DNA of 64,000 bases from a virus. The stretch is from positions 18,342 through 82,341 of IMG/VR virus record IMGVR_UViG_3300037493_003174; one strand, given 5' to 3'. This document shows positions 54,993 to 62,737 of this stretch, in pieces (positions within the stretch are counted from its first letter, which is position 1; every line of letters begins with the position of its first letter). The notes beneath the pieces are model-generated. The model was given only the letters and a program-made list of their open reading frames with translations. It made no database searches and had not been told where the DNA came from. A program made the position numbers and the translations under genes.

Positions 54993-55133
54993 CTATTCTG
55001 ATTTATTTTTCCATTCTTTCCATGTATCAAAATCTTTGAGTTTTTCAAGGTCTCTTTTCCATTGAGCTTTAAAACTCATTGATATAACCCACATAAAAAA
55101 AGTTCCTGTAAATAATCCTAATCCAAAGTCCAT
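54993..55133 (-). CDS. Tiny membrane protein (46 residues)
   Basis: MDFGLGLFTGTFFMWVISMS forms one membrane helix, followed by a charged Lys-rich tail. The ATG at 55133 has the leader AAGTAGTATGG and lies 1 nt after the upstream stop. Function unknown. Confidence 0.55.
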   Translation of the reverse strand: MDFGLGLFTGTFFMWVISMSFKAQWKRDLEKLKDFDTWKEWKNKSE

Positions 55134-55134
55134 A

Positions 55135-55395
55135 CTACTTAATATTTTCTAATGGGTAAGCATTTAAAATTGAATCTTTTTCCACATACGGATAAGAATG
55201 ATGATTATCTAATGTTTCAAAAGTAGCATGAGATTCTTCACTTGCTTCTTTCAATGCTGCTTCTACATGAAGCTTAGCAAATTCAATCATTGCAGTCTCT
55301 ATACTACCTAAACAAATTGAATCAGTGTCTAAGTGTAAATGATAATAATCTGTTTCAATTAGTTCTTTTGCTGTTGGTATTATTTTAGTTTCCAT
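55135..55395 (-). CDS. Small hypothetical protein
   Basis: 86 residues, soluble, with AMIEFAKLHVEAALKEASEES as a long helix, a layout common in small phage proteins. Leader of family B (AACGTAAGTAGTATGG). Confidence 0.55.
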   Translation of the reverse strand: METKIIPTAKELIETDYYHLHLDTDSICLGSIETAMIEFAKLHVEAALKEASEESHATFETLDNHHSYPYVEKDSILNAYPLENIK

Positions 55396-55410
55396 ACTAC
55401 TTACGTTTTA
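55393..55410 (-). promoter_or_regulatory. Repeated start-site leader, family B (TTTAAAACGTAAGTAGTATG)
   Basis: Minus-strand leader AAAACGTAAGTAGTATGG before the gene at 55395; near-identical copies at 55675-55690 (AAAACGTAAATAGTATGG) and 55806-55822 (AAAACGTAAGTAGTATG), and a shorter form before the helicase gene at 51067 (TTAATAGTATGG). Confidence 0.4.
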
Positions 55411-55413
55411 AAA

Positions 55414-55677
55414 TTAATTGTAATAAAAATATTGTTCTATTGATTCACCCCAATGCATGGCGTTTGCATATAATTCACATTCATTACCATAAGAGTTAAT
55501 ATATTTAACCTTTAAAAATGATGAAACTTCTTTAAACACAATTTCATTTTTTACACCCCACACTACTTCACCTTCAATTCCTTCATTACCTCTTAAGGAT
55601 CCAACTAACCTATTATTAAATCTTACCTTAGAACCAACGGGAACATTTAAATATTTATCTTTAACAACTTCTTCCAT
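55414..55677 (-). CDS. Small hypothetical protein, beta-rich
   Basis: 87 residues, beta-rich (VGSKVRFNNRLVGSLRG, EGEVVWGVKNEIVFKEV), perhaps an SH3-like or OB-like barrel. Starts with the family B leader. Function unknown. Confidence 0.5.
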   Translation of the reverse strand: MEEVVKDKYLNVPVGSKVRFNNRLVGSLRGNEGIEGEVVWGVKNEIVFKEVSSFLKVKYINSYGNECELYANAMHWGESIEQYFYYN

Positions 55678-55682
55678 ACTAT

Positions 55683-55808
55683 TTACGTTTTAATTACTTT
55701 ACAATATCTACATTTTTCTCTTAAACTATTTGGGTCAAATGCAATCCAATAGTGAGTGTGATTACTATACCAAAAATTAAATAACCAATCTGCTATTCTT
55801 TTTTTCAT
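55683..55808 (-). CDS. Tiny hypothetical protein (41 residues)
   Basis: MKKRIADWLFNFWYSNHTHY with CRYCK near the end, which may be half of a zinc site. Its stop codon is inside the family B leader of the next gene, and its own leader is also family B. Supported by this repeated context. Confidence 0.5.
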   Translation of the reverse strand: MKKRIADWLFNFWYSNHTHYWIAFDPNSLREKCRYCKVIKT

Positions 55809-55820
55809 ACTACTTACGTT

Positions 55821-55898
55821 TTAAAGTTTACTGCTAAGTCCACCAAATAATATTAGTAGTCCTATTCCTATTATTATTATTATAATAAATGTTACCAT
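55821..55898 (-). CDS. Tiny possible membrane peptide (25 residues)
   Basis: MVTFIIIIIIGIGLLILFGG is one hydrophobic helix. The start follows AATCAGAATAAGATG, a context also seen near 56458. Very short, so uncertain. Confidence 0.3.
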   Translation of the reverse strand: MVTFIIIIIIGIGLLILFGGLSSKL

Positions 55899-55899
55899 C

Positions 55900-55956
55900 T
55901 TATTCTGATTTAAGTTTTAATAGAACTGCTTTATCTAAAGTTTTATCAATTTTCAT
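55900..55956 (-). CDS. Possible micro-ORF (18 residues)
   Basis: ATGAAAATTGAT... overlaps the end of the DnaA-like gene by 11 nt and ends 1 nt before the 25-residue ORF. It has no recognised feature and may be spacer. Confidence 0.2.
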   Translation of the reverse strand: MKIDKTLDKAVLLKLKSE

Positions 55957-56395
55957 CTTTAATATATAATTTAACTAATCTATAATTTAATTCGGATGTA
56001 TGACCATTATCAGCAAACTCATTTGGAACAGATGTATAATACGATTTAGGATATACATTTGAATTCATCCAATCTTTATAATTTTCAAATACTTCTTTCT
56101 CTACTTTTATGGAGCTATTAATTGTTAATAAATGTATTATTGTAGAATGGTCTTTACATAAAACTCTTCCAATTTCTGAATAAGAAAGATTATTTTCAAA
56201 GAATAATTTTGTAGCAAATATTTTTCTCATTTCAACGATATAACTATTTCTACTCCATCTTACTAGCTTAAAGTATTCATGTATTTCTTTTAATTTTTCT
56301 AAAACTAATATCTCCTCTCTAAGAATTTCTATTCTTTCATCATATGATTTATTTAAATATTTTTTTCTTACACCCGTTTTTACATTCTTTTTCAT
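55946..56395 (-). CDS. DnaA domain IV-like DNA-binding protein
   Basis: 149 residues. LSYSEIGRVLCKDHSTIIHLL matches the DHSTV(I/L)H signature of the DnaA C-terminal DNA-binding domain, preceded by a Lys/Arg-rich helix region. No AAA+ domain is present. Such free-standing domains may bind DnaA boxes to recruit or block host initiation or act as regulators. It sits at the head of the small-gene cluster. Confidence 0.75.
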   Translation of the reverse strand: MKKNVKTGVRKKYLNKSYDERIEILREEILVLEKLKEIHEYFKLVRWSRNSYIVEMRKIFATKLFFENNLSYSEIGRVLCKDHSTIIHLLTINSSIKVEKEVFENYKDWMNSNVYPKSYYTSVPNEFADNGHTSELNYRLVKLYIKDEN

Positions 56396-56459
56396 AATAT
56401 CAACTTATAGGTTTATTTTTCTTGTTTTTGGTCTTGTTATATGTGTTATATCTTTCATC

Positions 56460-56840
56460 TTATTCTGATTTAAAGGTTATAAAAAGTCTCCAGAATATCC
56501 AGAAAAAAGAATACATCAACAAACCTATTATATTGAACATGATATCTTCAGAATCAAAATTACCATGAATTCTCTTTTTAACAAATAGATTTGACAATGA
56601 TTGTGCAGACTCAATAAATACACCACCAAGAAATAATACCCATGCAACAAGTACATGGTAGAAAACATTCTTCTTTACAAGCAAATAGTTTAATACTAAT
56701 GCAGCAAAGAAATAAAAGCATAGATGTAGTTCTTTATCATATGCACTAAAGACTCTAGGTAACTTTACCATAAAGCCTATTAAAGATACAGTAGCTAATA
56801 CAGTTACTATACCTATTTTATGTAATGTTTTTTCATTCAT
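56460..56840 (-). CDS. VanZ-like membrane protein
   Basis: 126 residues with four hydrophobic segments. KELHLCFYFFAALVL and HGNFDSEDIMFNIIGLLMY fit the VanZ family pattern (conserved acidic residues and an N near the last helix). The function of VanZ-like proteins is mostly unknown, though one confers teicoplanin tolerance. It follows a small membrane gene by 4 nt. Confidence 0.65.
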   Translation of the reverse strand: MNEKTLHKIGIVTVLATVSLIGFMVKLPRVFSAYDKELHLCFYFFAALVLNYLLVKKNVFYHVLVAWVLFLGGVFIESAQSLSNLFVKKRIHGNFDSEDIMFNIIGLLMYSFFWIFWRLFITFKSE

Positions 56841-56844
56841 AAGT

Positions 56845-57039
56845 TTAAGATTTTTTTCTTTGCTCTAGGTAATCAATAATGAATCCTATTGCAACAATTA
56901 TGTTCATACCTAATGAAGCTAATATCTCATAGATATCCTCATATATATTGCTCATTAGATGAATATGGCCTACCATCCAAAAGGGTATGGACAAGTTCTG
57001 GCTTATCCATACCACCAAATATTTAATAAAATGTTTCAT
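56845..57039 (-). CDS. Small membrane protein
   Basis: 64 residues with a hydrophobic stretch IYEILASLGMNIIVAIGFII and a basic end (DYLEQRKKS). Start overlaps a 38-residue membrane ORF by 17 nt. It lies directly before the VanZ-like gene. Confidence 0.6.
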   Translation of the reverse strand: MKHFIKYLVVWISQNLSIPFWMVGHIHLMSNIYEDIYEILASLGMNIIVAIGFIIDYLEQRKKS

Positions 57040-57139
57040 ATACTAGGTATTTAATTATACCCAATATACCAATGAATGCTAATAAATAAATAGTTATCCA
57101 ATATGCATTTACTAGTTTTTGTCTAGTTTTCTTTTTCAT
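57023..57139 (-). CDS. Tiny membrane protein (38 residues)
   Basis: MKKKTRQKLV then one strongly hydrophobic helix (AYWITIYLLAFIGILGII). ATG at 57139 overlaps the previous gene by 17 nt, and the stop overlaps the next gene by 17 nt. Found by hand. Confidence 0.5.
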   Translation of the reverse strand: MKKKTRQKLVNAYWITIYLLAFIGILGIIKYLVYETFY

Positions 57140-57398
57140 TATTTTTTACTTTTTTTTCATGAGTCTTTCCATATCTAGCTGAGAACTTTTTTTCAATTTT
57201 TTTTAATTTTATAGCCTCACTTGGATTTTCTAATTCATAATTGACTGCTCTAATTTTCTCTTGTTCTTTATCATACTCTTGCCATTCAAAAGCTTCTAGA
57301 TCTTTCATTCTTTGCAAGTCAGCTATAGTAGCTTCCTCTGGTATATTACCATCATTTGCATGTATCATTTCCATGTAAAATTCTTTCATTCTTCCCAT
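57123..57398 (-). CDS. Charged helical hypothetical protein
   Basis: 91 residues, Lys/Glu-rich, probable coiled coil (EYDKEQEKIRAVNYELEN). Overlaps the upstream gene by 13 nt. No family recognised. Confidence 0.55.
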   Translation of the reverse strand: MGRMKEFYMEMIHANDGNIPEEATIADLQRMKDLEAFEWQEYDKEQEKIRAVNYELENPSEAIKLKKIEKKFSARYGKTHEKKVKNNEKEN

Positions 57399-57820
57399 AA
57401 CTTTATACTTTTTTCTAAAAGAAACTTAATAGTTATTCTAATATCATCATGGCCCAGTATAGATCCTGCTGTTTTTAGTTTATTAAAAAACTTTTGATCT
57501 ACATCAAGTTCAATTCTTTTCATTCTATGTGGTCTTGATGAATCAATTACATTAAAATCAAATGGAAACATCTGGGCATATACATAAACATTTTGGATGT
57601 AAGATTTGTCTTTACAAAACTGCAACACTAGTTTCTTGTTATAATTAACTTTATCTCTCTTGATACCAGTAACTTTTGCTATTGCATGTTCTGTCATCAT
57701 AAACCTAAAGGCAAGTAAGCCCATTAAATAACTTCTTTGATCAACTAGAACTCTTTGTCTAGAGTTCATTGGAATCTTAGAAAGAGCAGTGATCACATCA
57801 TCTTTGGTGTAATCCTCCAT
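57386..57820 (-). CDS. Putative DNA-binding protein with HTH-like segment
   Basis: 144 residues. MTEHAIAKVTGIKRDKVNYNKK has a helix-turn-helix look, and the C-terminus RIELDVDQKFFNKLK...IRITIKFLLEKSI could be a ribbon-helix-helix-like part. A regulator is possible. The assignment is by appearance only. Confidence 0.5.
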   Translation of the reverse strand: MEDYTKDDVITALSKIPMNSRQRVLVDQRSYLMGLLAFRFMMTEHAIAKVTGIKRDKVNYNKKLVLQFCKDKSYIQNVYVYAQMFPFDFNVIDSSRPHRMKRIELDVDQKFFNKLKTAGSILGHDDIRITIKFLLEKSIKLWEE

Positions 57821-57859
57821 AATTAAATTTTAAATAATACTTTAAATCAGCTTTTCAGC

Positions 57860-58120
57860 TTAAAGAGATAACTCTTTTTCTAGAAATTCACTTAGTTCTT
57901 CTACATTATCCAGTATAATACCAAATCTGTTAGAACTATAGAATTCATACGGAAAACAATCCGGAGATAAGCTAACTTCTTTTAATAAGAAACCAGCTAT
58001 CCCAGGTTGTAATGGTAAATTTATTGCTTTTGTAACAGTATAGATTACTCCTTCCTCAACCCATTGATTCTGAGGTATTTGTTCAGGTTTTTTCTTATCA
58101 TTAATACACAGAACTCTCAT
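57860..58120 (-). CDS. Conserved small phage protein of unknown function
   Basis: 86 residues. VLCINDKKKPEQIPQNQWVEEGVIYTV and PYEFYSSNRFGIILD fit a small beta-rich family I have seen in Bacteroidota phages. It overlaps the ClpS-like gene by 20 nt, so they are probably co-translated. Confidence 0.65.
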   Translation of the reverse strand: MRVLCINDKKKPEQIPQNQWVEEGVIYTVTKAINLPLQPGIAGFLLKEVSLSPDCFPYEFYSSNRFGIILDNVEELSEFLEKELSL

Positions 58121-58355
58121 GCTTTAGTATTTCAGTTTTAACCTTAACCTTTTCAAAATCATTATGTATATCTAGCATTTCTAAGAAATCACCTTCCTTT
58201 ATTAAGCATTCCCCTTTATTGTGAGCAATAACAGTACACTGTTCAGCTTGTATAGGATCATGTTTACAGAATTTAATAAGACAAGACATAATGTATGGAA
58301 ATGAATTATTATTATCATTATACATTACAAGTTTATGAGATTTTATTTGTTCCAT
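58101..58355 (-). CDS. clpS: ClpS-like N-degron adaptor
   Basis: 84 residues, close to bacterial ClpS length. HKLVMYNDNNNSFPYIMSCL and HDPIQAEQCTVIAHNKGECL carry the NDN substrate-pocket motif, the AEQC segment and the H-x-G region of ClpS, closest by eye to Bacteroidota ClpS. ClpS feeds N-degron substrates to ClpAP. A phage copy could redirect host proteolysis, either as a competitor or to speed degradation of chosen proteins. It has the ATG at 58355 and 17 nt to the helicase-like gene. Confidence 0.85.
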   Translation of the reverse strand: MEQIKSHKLVMYNDNNNSFPYIMSCLIKFCKHDPIQAEQCTVIAHNKGECLIKEGDFLEMLDIHNDFEKVKVKTEILKHESSVY

Positions 58356-58372
58356 ATAACTAATATAAGAAA

Positions 58373-59467
58373 TTAAAGGGAGATATTAAAGTTTTTCCAG
58401 GTAATCTTGCTTTGATCAAAACCTTCTAATGCATCCTTAACCCATTTTTCATCAGCTGTATTCATGTAGCAAAGAATATGAATTATAGATTTATCATCTG
58501 GATTTAATCTGAGCAATCTCCCAATTCTCTGGCTTGCCTTACGCTCATTACCATAAGCATGCATTATGATACCTTGTTTAAGATCAGGAATGTTTACACC
58601 TTCACTCAACTGTAATACAGTAGAAAGTTTTTTAATCATCCCTGTTTTAAACAAATCAAGATTAGTGTCAGACTGTGGATTATTACTGTGATAGCTGTAA
58701 TCACACAATCTATCTGCTTGATCTTGAGTATTAGCAAATACAATACACTTAGTCTGAATACTTTCCATCAGCTTCTCAGTATATGCTTCTTTGCTTGGAT
58801 ACTCCATCATTGCTTTCATCCTCATTACTCTAAGAATATGCACCGGACCTGCTCCAGTATCTAGTCTATTACACCAATAGTTATAGTTCTGTTGCTCAGA
58901 AGTTGTAAAGTGGCCACCGTTCTTGGTAGCCACTGTAAACACTTTTTCATGTCCCAGTTCTAGTTCATGCACTACAATCTGATAGTCATTAAGAATATTA
59001 TTCTCAATAGCTTCATCAGCTTTAAATGTAAATACAACTGGACAGAATTCATTAACTAATTTACCCTTCTCAGAATTTGAGAATTTAGGAGGAGTCCCAG
59101 TCAAACCAAGAACTTTACCCTTATACAGTTGTAAGAATCCTCTGTGACTATCAAGTAAACTATGAGCTTCATCTAAATAAACTGCAGCATACTCTCTTGG
59201 ATCATGTTTATTTAAACTTAGATAAGTAGTAAATACTACTCTACCAAGTAAATGCTCCATATTAAATCTTTCTGCATCATCTTTCCAAGACTGGAAGATT
59301 GACTTCTTTGGAGCAACAACAAGACACTTCATTAGAGGAGTAGTATTTCTTTCCATATGTTTCAAACCAACTAAGGTTTTTCCAACACCGGTACCAAGTA
59401 CCACACTGCATCTTTGTTTACTATCTGTTGCAGCTAATGCTTCTAATTGTATCTCTTCTCTAGTCAT
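58373..59467 (-). CDS. SF2 DEAD/DEAH-type helicase
   Basis: 364 residues, compact. Walker A GTGVGKT (25-31), DEAH (99-102), LTGTPPKF motif III, and ASQRIGRLLRLN motif VI. It matches phage SF2 helicases in recombination or repair (UvsW/RecG-like branch, not settled). It overlaps the gene before it by 4 nt. Confidence 0.85.
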   Translation of the reverse strand: MTREEIQLEALAATDSKQRCSVVLGTGVGKTLVGLKHMERNTTPLMKCLVVAPKKSIFQSWKDDAERFNMEHLLGRVVFTTYLSLNKHDPREYAAVYLDEAHSLLDSHRGFLQLYKGKVLGLTGTPPKFSNSEKGKLVNEFCPVVFTFKADEAIENNILNDYQIVVHELELGHEKVFTVATKNGGHFTTSEQQNYNYWCNRLDTGAGPVHILRVMRMKAMMEYPSKEAYTEKLMESIQTKCIVFANTQDQADRLCDYSYHSNNPQSDTNLDLFKTGMIKKLSTVLQLSEGVNIPDLKQGIIMHAYGNERKASQRIGRLLRLNPDDKSIIHILCYMNTADEKWVKDALEGFDQSKITWKNFNISL

Positions 59468-59649
59468 TCTTCTCCAATATTCATGTAACCAAATATAGCT
59501 CCTAATGGAAATACAACAATACCTACAGATCTTATAACTTCTGTTTTAAGTGGTACATCAAAATCACATTGAGTAAGCTTATATATATTTCTAAACCATC
59601 CAAACATGATCATTAGCCATATAAGTAGTATAATATATCCATTTTTCAT
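59464..59649 (-). CDS. Small membrane protein (61 residues)
   Basis: Two hydrophobic stretches (GYIILLIWLMIMFGWF; SVGIVVFPLGAIFGYM) suggest two membrane helices. Overlaps the helicase gene by 4 nt. Unknown function. Confidence 0.6.
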   Translation of the reverse strand: MKNGYIILLIWLMIMFGWFRNIYKLTQCDFDVPLKTEVIRSVGIVVFPLGAIFGYMNIGEE

Positions 59650-59654
59650 AACTT

Positions 59655-60398
59655 TTAAATTAAATTAAACACTGTTTTTTGAATAAATTGATTAGCATAA
59701 GCAGGATCTGACATAACTTTAATTGCTTTGATATGCTTATCAATGTTATCTAAAGTTTGTTTATGATCATATGTTGCATATGCTTGAATAAATACATTTA
59801 AGAATTGTTTCTTAACCCATCTATCAGCAACACCAATTTTAATAAATAAATCACTAAATGCTTTACACATTTCTCCTGCTTTTGGATTGTTAATTTTAAA
59901 CTCTCCATTTTTAATTTTAGCACTTGAAGTCACAATAGCATTATAAGTATTTGAATTATTACAAATTGATGCAATCATCAAAGCTTCTAAGTTATATAAT
60001 CCCATGTATTGTTGAAGAGTTACATAATCCGGATTAGAGAATGAAAATGCATGAATATAATCTTTTAATTGCCATGACTTAGAAGAATTGTTATAATAAG
60101 CCATTTTTTTAATAAGATCATCTTTATTTATTACTTCAACATATTCATATCTTACTGGAATCTGTTCTCTTCTACAAGAATCTAATAAATGATCACCATC
60201 TATTACATATGTTAACTTTGATCCTGTAAAGAAATCTACTTTACAACAGATAACTTGTCTTGTATTACCTAAAATACGGATACTTTCTACTAATTCTTGT
60301 GTATGCTTAGACAATGTTGGTCTTTGCATTGGTAATCTGTTAAACATATCATAATTTGTTGTAACAGCTATTTTAATAAAATCATTTTTACTTTTCAT
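59655..60398 (-). CDS. ParB/Srx-like domain protein
   Basis: 247 residues from the ATG at 60398. A longer start (60404) lies inside a repeated leader. ESIRILGNTRQVICCKVD and YVIDGDHLLDSCRREQIPVRYEYV give the ParB/sulfiredoxin fold with a GDHL variant of the GQHR-type motif. The C-terminus is helical. The role in DNA binding, nuclease or nucleotide use is unknown. Confidence 0.7.
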   Translation of the reverse strand: MKSKNDFIKIAVTTNYDMFNRLPMQRPTLSKHTQELVESIRILGNTRQVICCKVDFFTGSKLTYVIDGDHLLDSCRREQIPVRYEYVEVINKDDLIKKMAYYNNSSKSWQLKDYIHAFSFSNPDYVTLQQYMGLYNLEALMIASICNNSNTYNAIVTSSAKIKNGEFKINNPKAGEMCKAFSDLFIKIGVADRWVKKQFLNVFIQAYATYDHKQTLDNIDKHIKAIKVMSDPAYANQFIQKTVFNLI

Positions 60399-60413
60399 AA
60401 TCATATATTTAAA
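60396..60413 (-). promoter_or_regulatory. Repeated start-site leader, family C (TTAAATrTATATrATTATG)
   Basis: Minus-strand TTTAAATATATGATTATG before the gene at 60398. Copies at 62314-62332 (TTAAATGTATATGATTATG) and 63228-63246 (TTAAATGTATATAATTATG). In all three an in-frame upstream ATG is probably not the real start. Confidence 0.45.
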
Positions 60414-60431
60414 TCATATCATTAAATCATT

Positions 60432-60611
60432 TTAAATCTTTTCATTTTTAATCAATAAACTGTTTGCATACAGTGTATTTCTAAATGCAGCAATAGCTAC
60501 TTTTGCAGTTTCTAGTTTCTTTGTTTTTTGAAACTCATCATAACAAGTATTACCAACAGTCTCAGACTTATCAGCAACCTCTTTAATTTGTTTTGTATTT
60601 GCTTTACTCAT
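60432..60611 (-). CDS. Small helical hypothetical protein (59 residues)
   Basis: ATG at 60611 overlaps the upstream stop (ATGA). Helical, Lys/Ala-rich (ETAKVAIAAFRNTLYANSL). Found by hand. No family recognised. Confidence 0.6.
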   Translation of the reverse strand: MSKANTKQIKEVADKSETVGNTCYDEFQKTKKLETAKVAIAAFRNTLYANSLLIKNEKI

Positions 60612-62020
60612 TTTAGTTCTTTTAGTTCTCTATAAAGAGAAATTTGTTTTCTTTTTATTTCAATCATTTCAGGAGTAATATCAATAGTTTTTAAACCAAC
60701 AGTTGTCATTAAAGTACGTTTAACATAGTCATCATTTAAATTTTCAGATGCACGTTTTCTATAAGATACAGCCCATTGCTTATTATTCTTTAACCATTCA
60801 CTGTGCCTAGCTCTTAGATATTCTTTATTAGTAGCATAATACTTTTTATTTTTAAGCTTTCTTACATTAAATGTTTTATTGAGATACTCACGTATTTTTT
60901 CACAAATAACCTCTTTATTATTTGCATAATAAATTTTATAAGTTATTTCTTGACACCTCTTAGAAGCTAGAGCATTTAATTCTGGAGTAGAATATTTTAC
61001 TTTGCACCAGTTATCATTATTAGCTTTTAACTGCTTTCTCAATAACTCTTTTTTCTCTAGAGAACTTGACTTAGATCTTATTTTATACTTATTATCAAAT
61101 ACTCCAAATCTCATACAGGTATTAACTACATTACTTTGTGTAGTACCTAAAAACTTTGCAGCTTCTCCATAAGTATTAAATTCAAAAAGCAAATTATCAT
61201 CTAGATCATAGATTTTTACTTGAGCTCCTATTTTCTCACCATACTCTTTACGAGTTTTTTCAGGGAGTTTGTACTTTGGAGTAGATAAAATATCTTCTAA
61301 AGACCATTTTTGCTTAACTCTTGATTTAATAGTGTCAAAACTAAGACCTGACTCTTTTGCAAGCATTTCACAATAATTCTTCTGATTATACATTACTCCT
61401 TTGTACTCATACTTAATATAATCCTCTTCACAAGAATATCCAGTTTTTTCTCTATAAGCTTTAAGTTGAGCTCTTCTAGATTCTATTAGTTTTGGAGTAA
61501 TTTCTTGTTTAGAATAACCATCACTAAGTAATACTTTTGTAATATACTTGTCATGAAGATCTGCAGTAAGTTTTTTCTTATAAAGAACATCTCTTTCTCT
61601 ATATGCTTCTCCATTCTTGTACCAAGAAATTTGATTTGCTATATCTTTATTTCTTTTTAAACTTAGTTTTTCAATCTCTGGACCTTCATAGTTATAATAA
61701 CAAAAAGAAGATTTAGCCCTACAATGTTTACAAATACTTGATTTAGCTTTTTTACCACTACTATAAGTTCTGGATTTATATTCATTTTTATCACAAAGAA
61801 TTACACCACATTTGATGCATTCTTTAGATTGTTCTCTAAAGTATTTTCTACACCCGCAACTAGTTCTTAAACCGCCTTTAAGTGAACCAGTAGGTATCTT
61901 TACTTCAGAACCACATTCACATTTACAAAACTGTTTACCTTGACCTGCATAACCAATTACTGTAAGATATCCAAAGACTTCGTTATCAATATTACATCTA
62001 GGTTTAACATTCCTACTCAT
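60608..62020 (-). CDS. Zinc-ribbon and NUMOD-like homing-type protein
   Basis: 470 residues. The start FGYLTVIGYAGQGKQFCKCECG...SCGC is a zinc ribbon typical of phage HNH/AP2-type endonucleases. A second zinc knuckle follows (CIKCGVILCDKNEY...CKHC). Then NUMOD-like helix repeats (YNQKNYCEMLAKESG; VKIYDLDDNLLFEFNTYGEA). No HNH or GIY-YIG catalytic site is evident. A motif ITPKLIESRRAQLKAYRE occurs mid-protein, and a related one (ITPEMIEIKRKQ) at its C-terminus. It may be a catalytically inactive relative or DNA-binding regulator. Confidence 0.65.
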   Translation of the reverse strand: MSRNVKPRCNIDNEVFGYLTVIGYAGQGKQFCKCECGSEVKIPTGSLKGGLRTSCGCRKYFREQSKECIKCGVILCDKNEYKSRTYSSGKKAKSSICKHCRAKSSFCYYNYEGPEIEKLSLKRNKDIANQISWYKNGEAYRERDVLYKKKLTADLHDKYITKVLLSDGYSKQEITPKLIESRRAQLKAYREKTGYSCEEDYIKYEYKGVMYNQKNYCEMLAKESGLSFDTIKSRVKQKWSLEDILSTPKYKLPEKTRKEYGEKIGAQVKIYDLDDNLLFEFNTYGEAAKFLGTTQSNVVNTCMRFGVFDNKYKIRSKSSSLEKKELLRKQLKANNDNWCKVKYSTPELNALASKRCQEITYKIYYANNKEVICEKIREYLNKTFNVRKLKNKKYYATNKEYLRARHSEWLKNNKQWAVSYRKRASENLNDDYVKRTLMTTVGLKTIDITPEMIEIKRKQISLYRELKELK

Positions 62021-62316
62021 GCAGCATTAACTTTAATCATCCTTTTAAGTTCTCTTTGCTTGTTCTGAATTTTAATAAGCTCAGGATAATTCTTTACCTC
62101 TTTATACTTTATGCCCAATTTTAACACTAAGTGGTATTTTGATATTGTCTTATCTCTGTTGAGTATTGTATTTAGCTCATCTAATCTTTGCTTAATTTTT
62201 TTCCTGGTAGGAAAACAACAACAAGTTTTTAATTCATTTTTTAATCTATAAAATTCTCTTTGTCTATCTAAATAGTACTCAAGAATTGTTCTTAAAATAA
62301 CTTCATTATCTTTCAT
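62017..62316 (-). CDS. Small helical protein related to the NUMOD-gene tail
   Basis: 99 residues from the ATG at 62316; the ATG at 62328 lies in a repeated leader. Its end YPELIKIQNKQRELKRMI resembles the ITPEMIEIKRKQ tail of the next gene, suggesting a remnant or duplicated segment. Overlaps that gene by 4 nt. Confidence 0.5.
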   Translation of the reverse strand: MKDNEVILRTILEYYLDRQREFYRLKNELKTCCCFPTRKKIKQRLDELNTILNRDKTISKYHLVLKLGIKYKEVKNYPELIKIQNKQRELKRMIKVNAA

Positions 62317-62332
62317 AATCATATACATTTAA

Positions 62333-62737
62333 TCATTTTAACCAATTCATTGTTCTTGCTTGTTCTGGGTGAGAGTGAATCCAATCATGACAGTTTCTAC
62401 AAACTGGTATCCATGTACTTTGAACTAAATAAAAAGCATCTCTGTTAGCTCCAGCGTATGTATGATGAACATCAGTGGCACCATGGCCACATCCGTTCAC
62501 CTTTACTACACACATAAAATTATCAGTAAGATACCTTTGTCTTAATTTACTATACTCAGCATCCTTCTTTGCTCTTTTGGCAGAAACACGGGGGATCTCA
62601 GAACTTGTTGGTTTCTGTTTAACTTCTCCGCTTTTGTGGCAACTCCAGCATTGTTGGCATAATTTTAATCCCCCGGTTCCGCTACTCTTCCAGATGGGCC
62701 TTTCTTTGCCACATCCATCACATACTTTTAGCTTCAT
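62333..62737 (-). CDS. HNH-type nuclease
   Basis: 134 residues. CDGCGKERPIW and CQQCW form a zinc ribbon; DVHHTYAGANRD, then WIPVCRNCHDWIHSH give the HNH core. Size and layout are like small phage HNH proteins near NinG or packaging genes. DNA end processing or a mobile role is likely. Confidence 0.82.
   Translation of the reverse strand: MKLKVCDGCGKERPIWKSSGTGGLKLCQQCWSCHKSGEVKQKPTSSEIPRVSAKRAKKDAEYSKLRQRYLTDNFMCVVKVNGCGHGATDVHHTYAGANRDAFYLVQSTWIPVCRNCHDWIHSHPEQARTMNWLK

Noticed and set aside
56405-56460. 17-codon ORF after the VanZ-like gene
   Set aside because: Too short, basic low-complexity; likely spacer carrying a repeated CAGAATAAGATG sequence.
57843-57868. Hairpin CTTTA...AGCTTTTCAGCT...TAAAG after a gene end
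   Set aside because: Stem is AU-rich with a bulge and no U-tract; not convincing as terminator.
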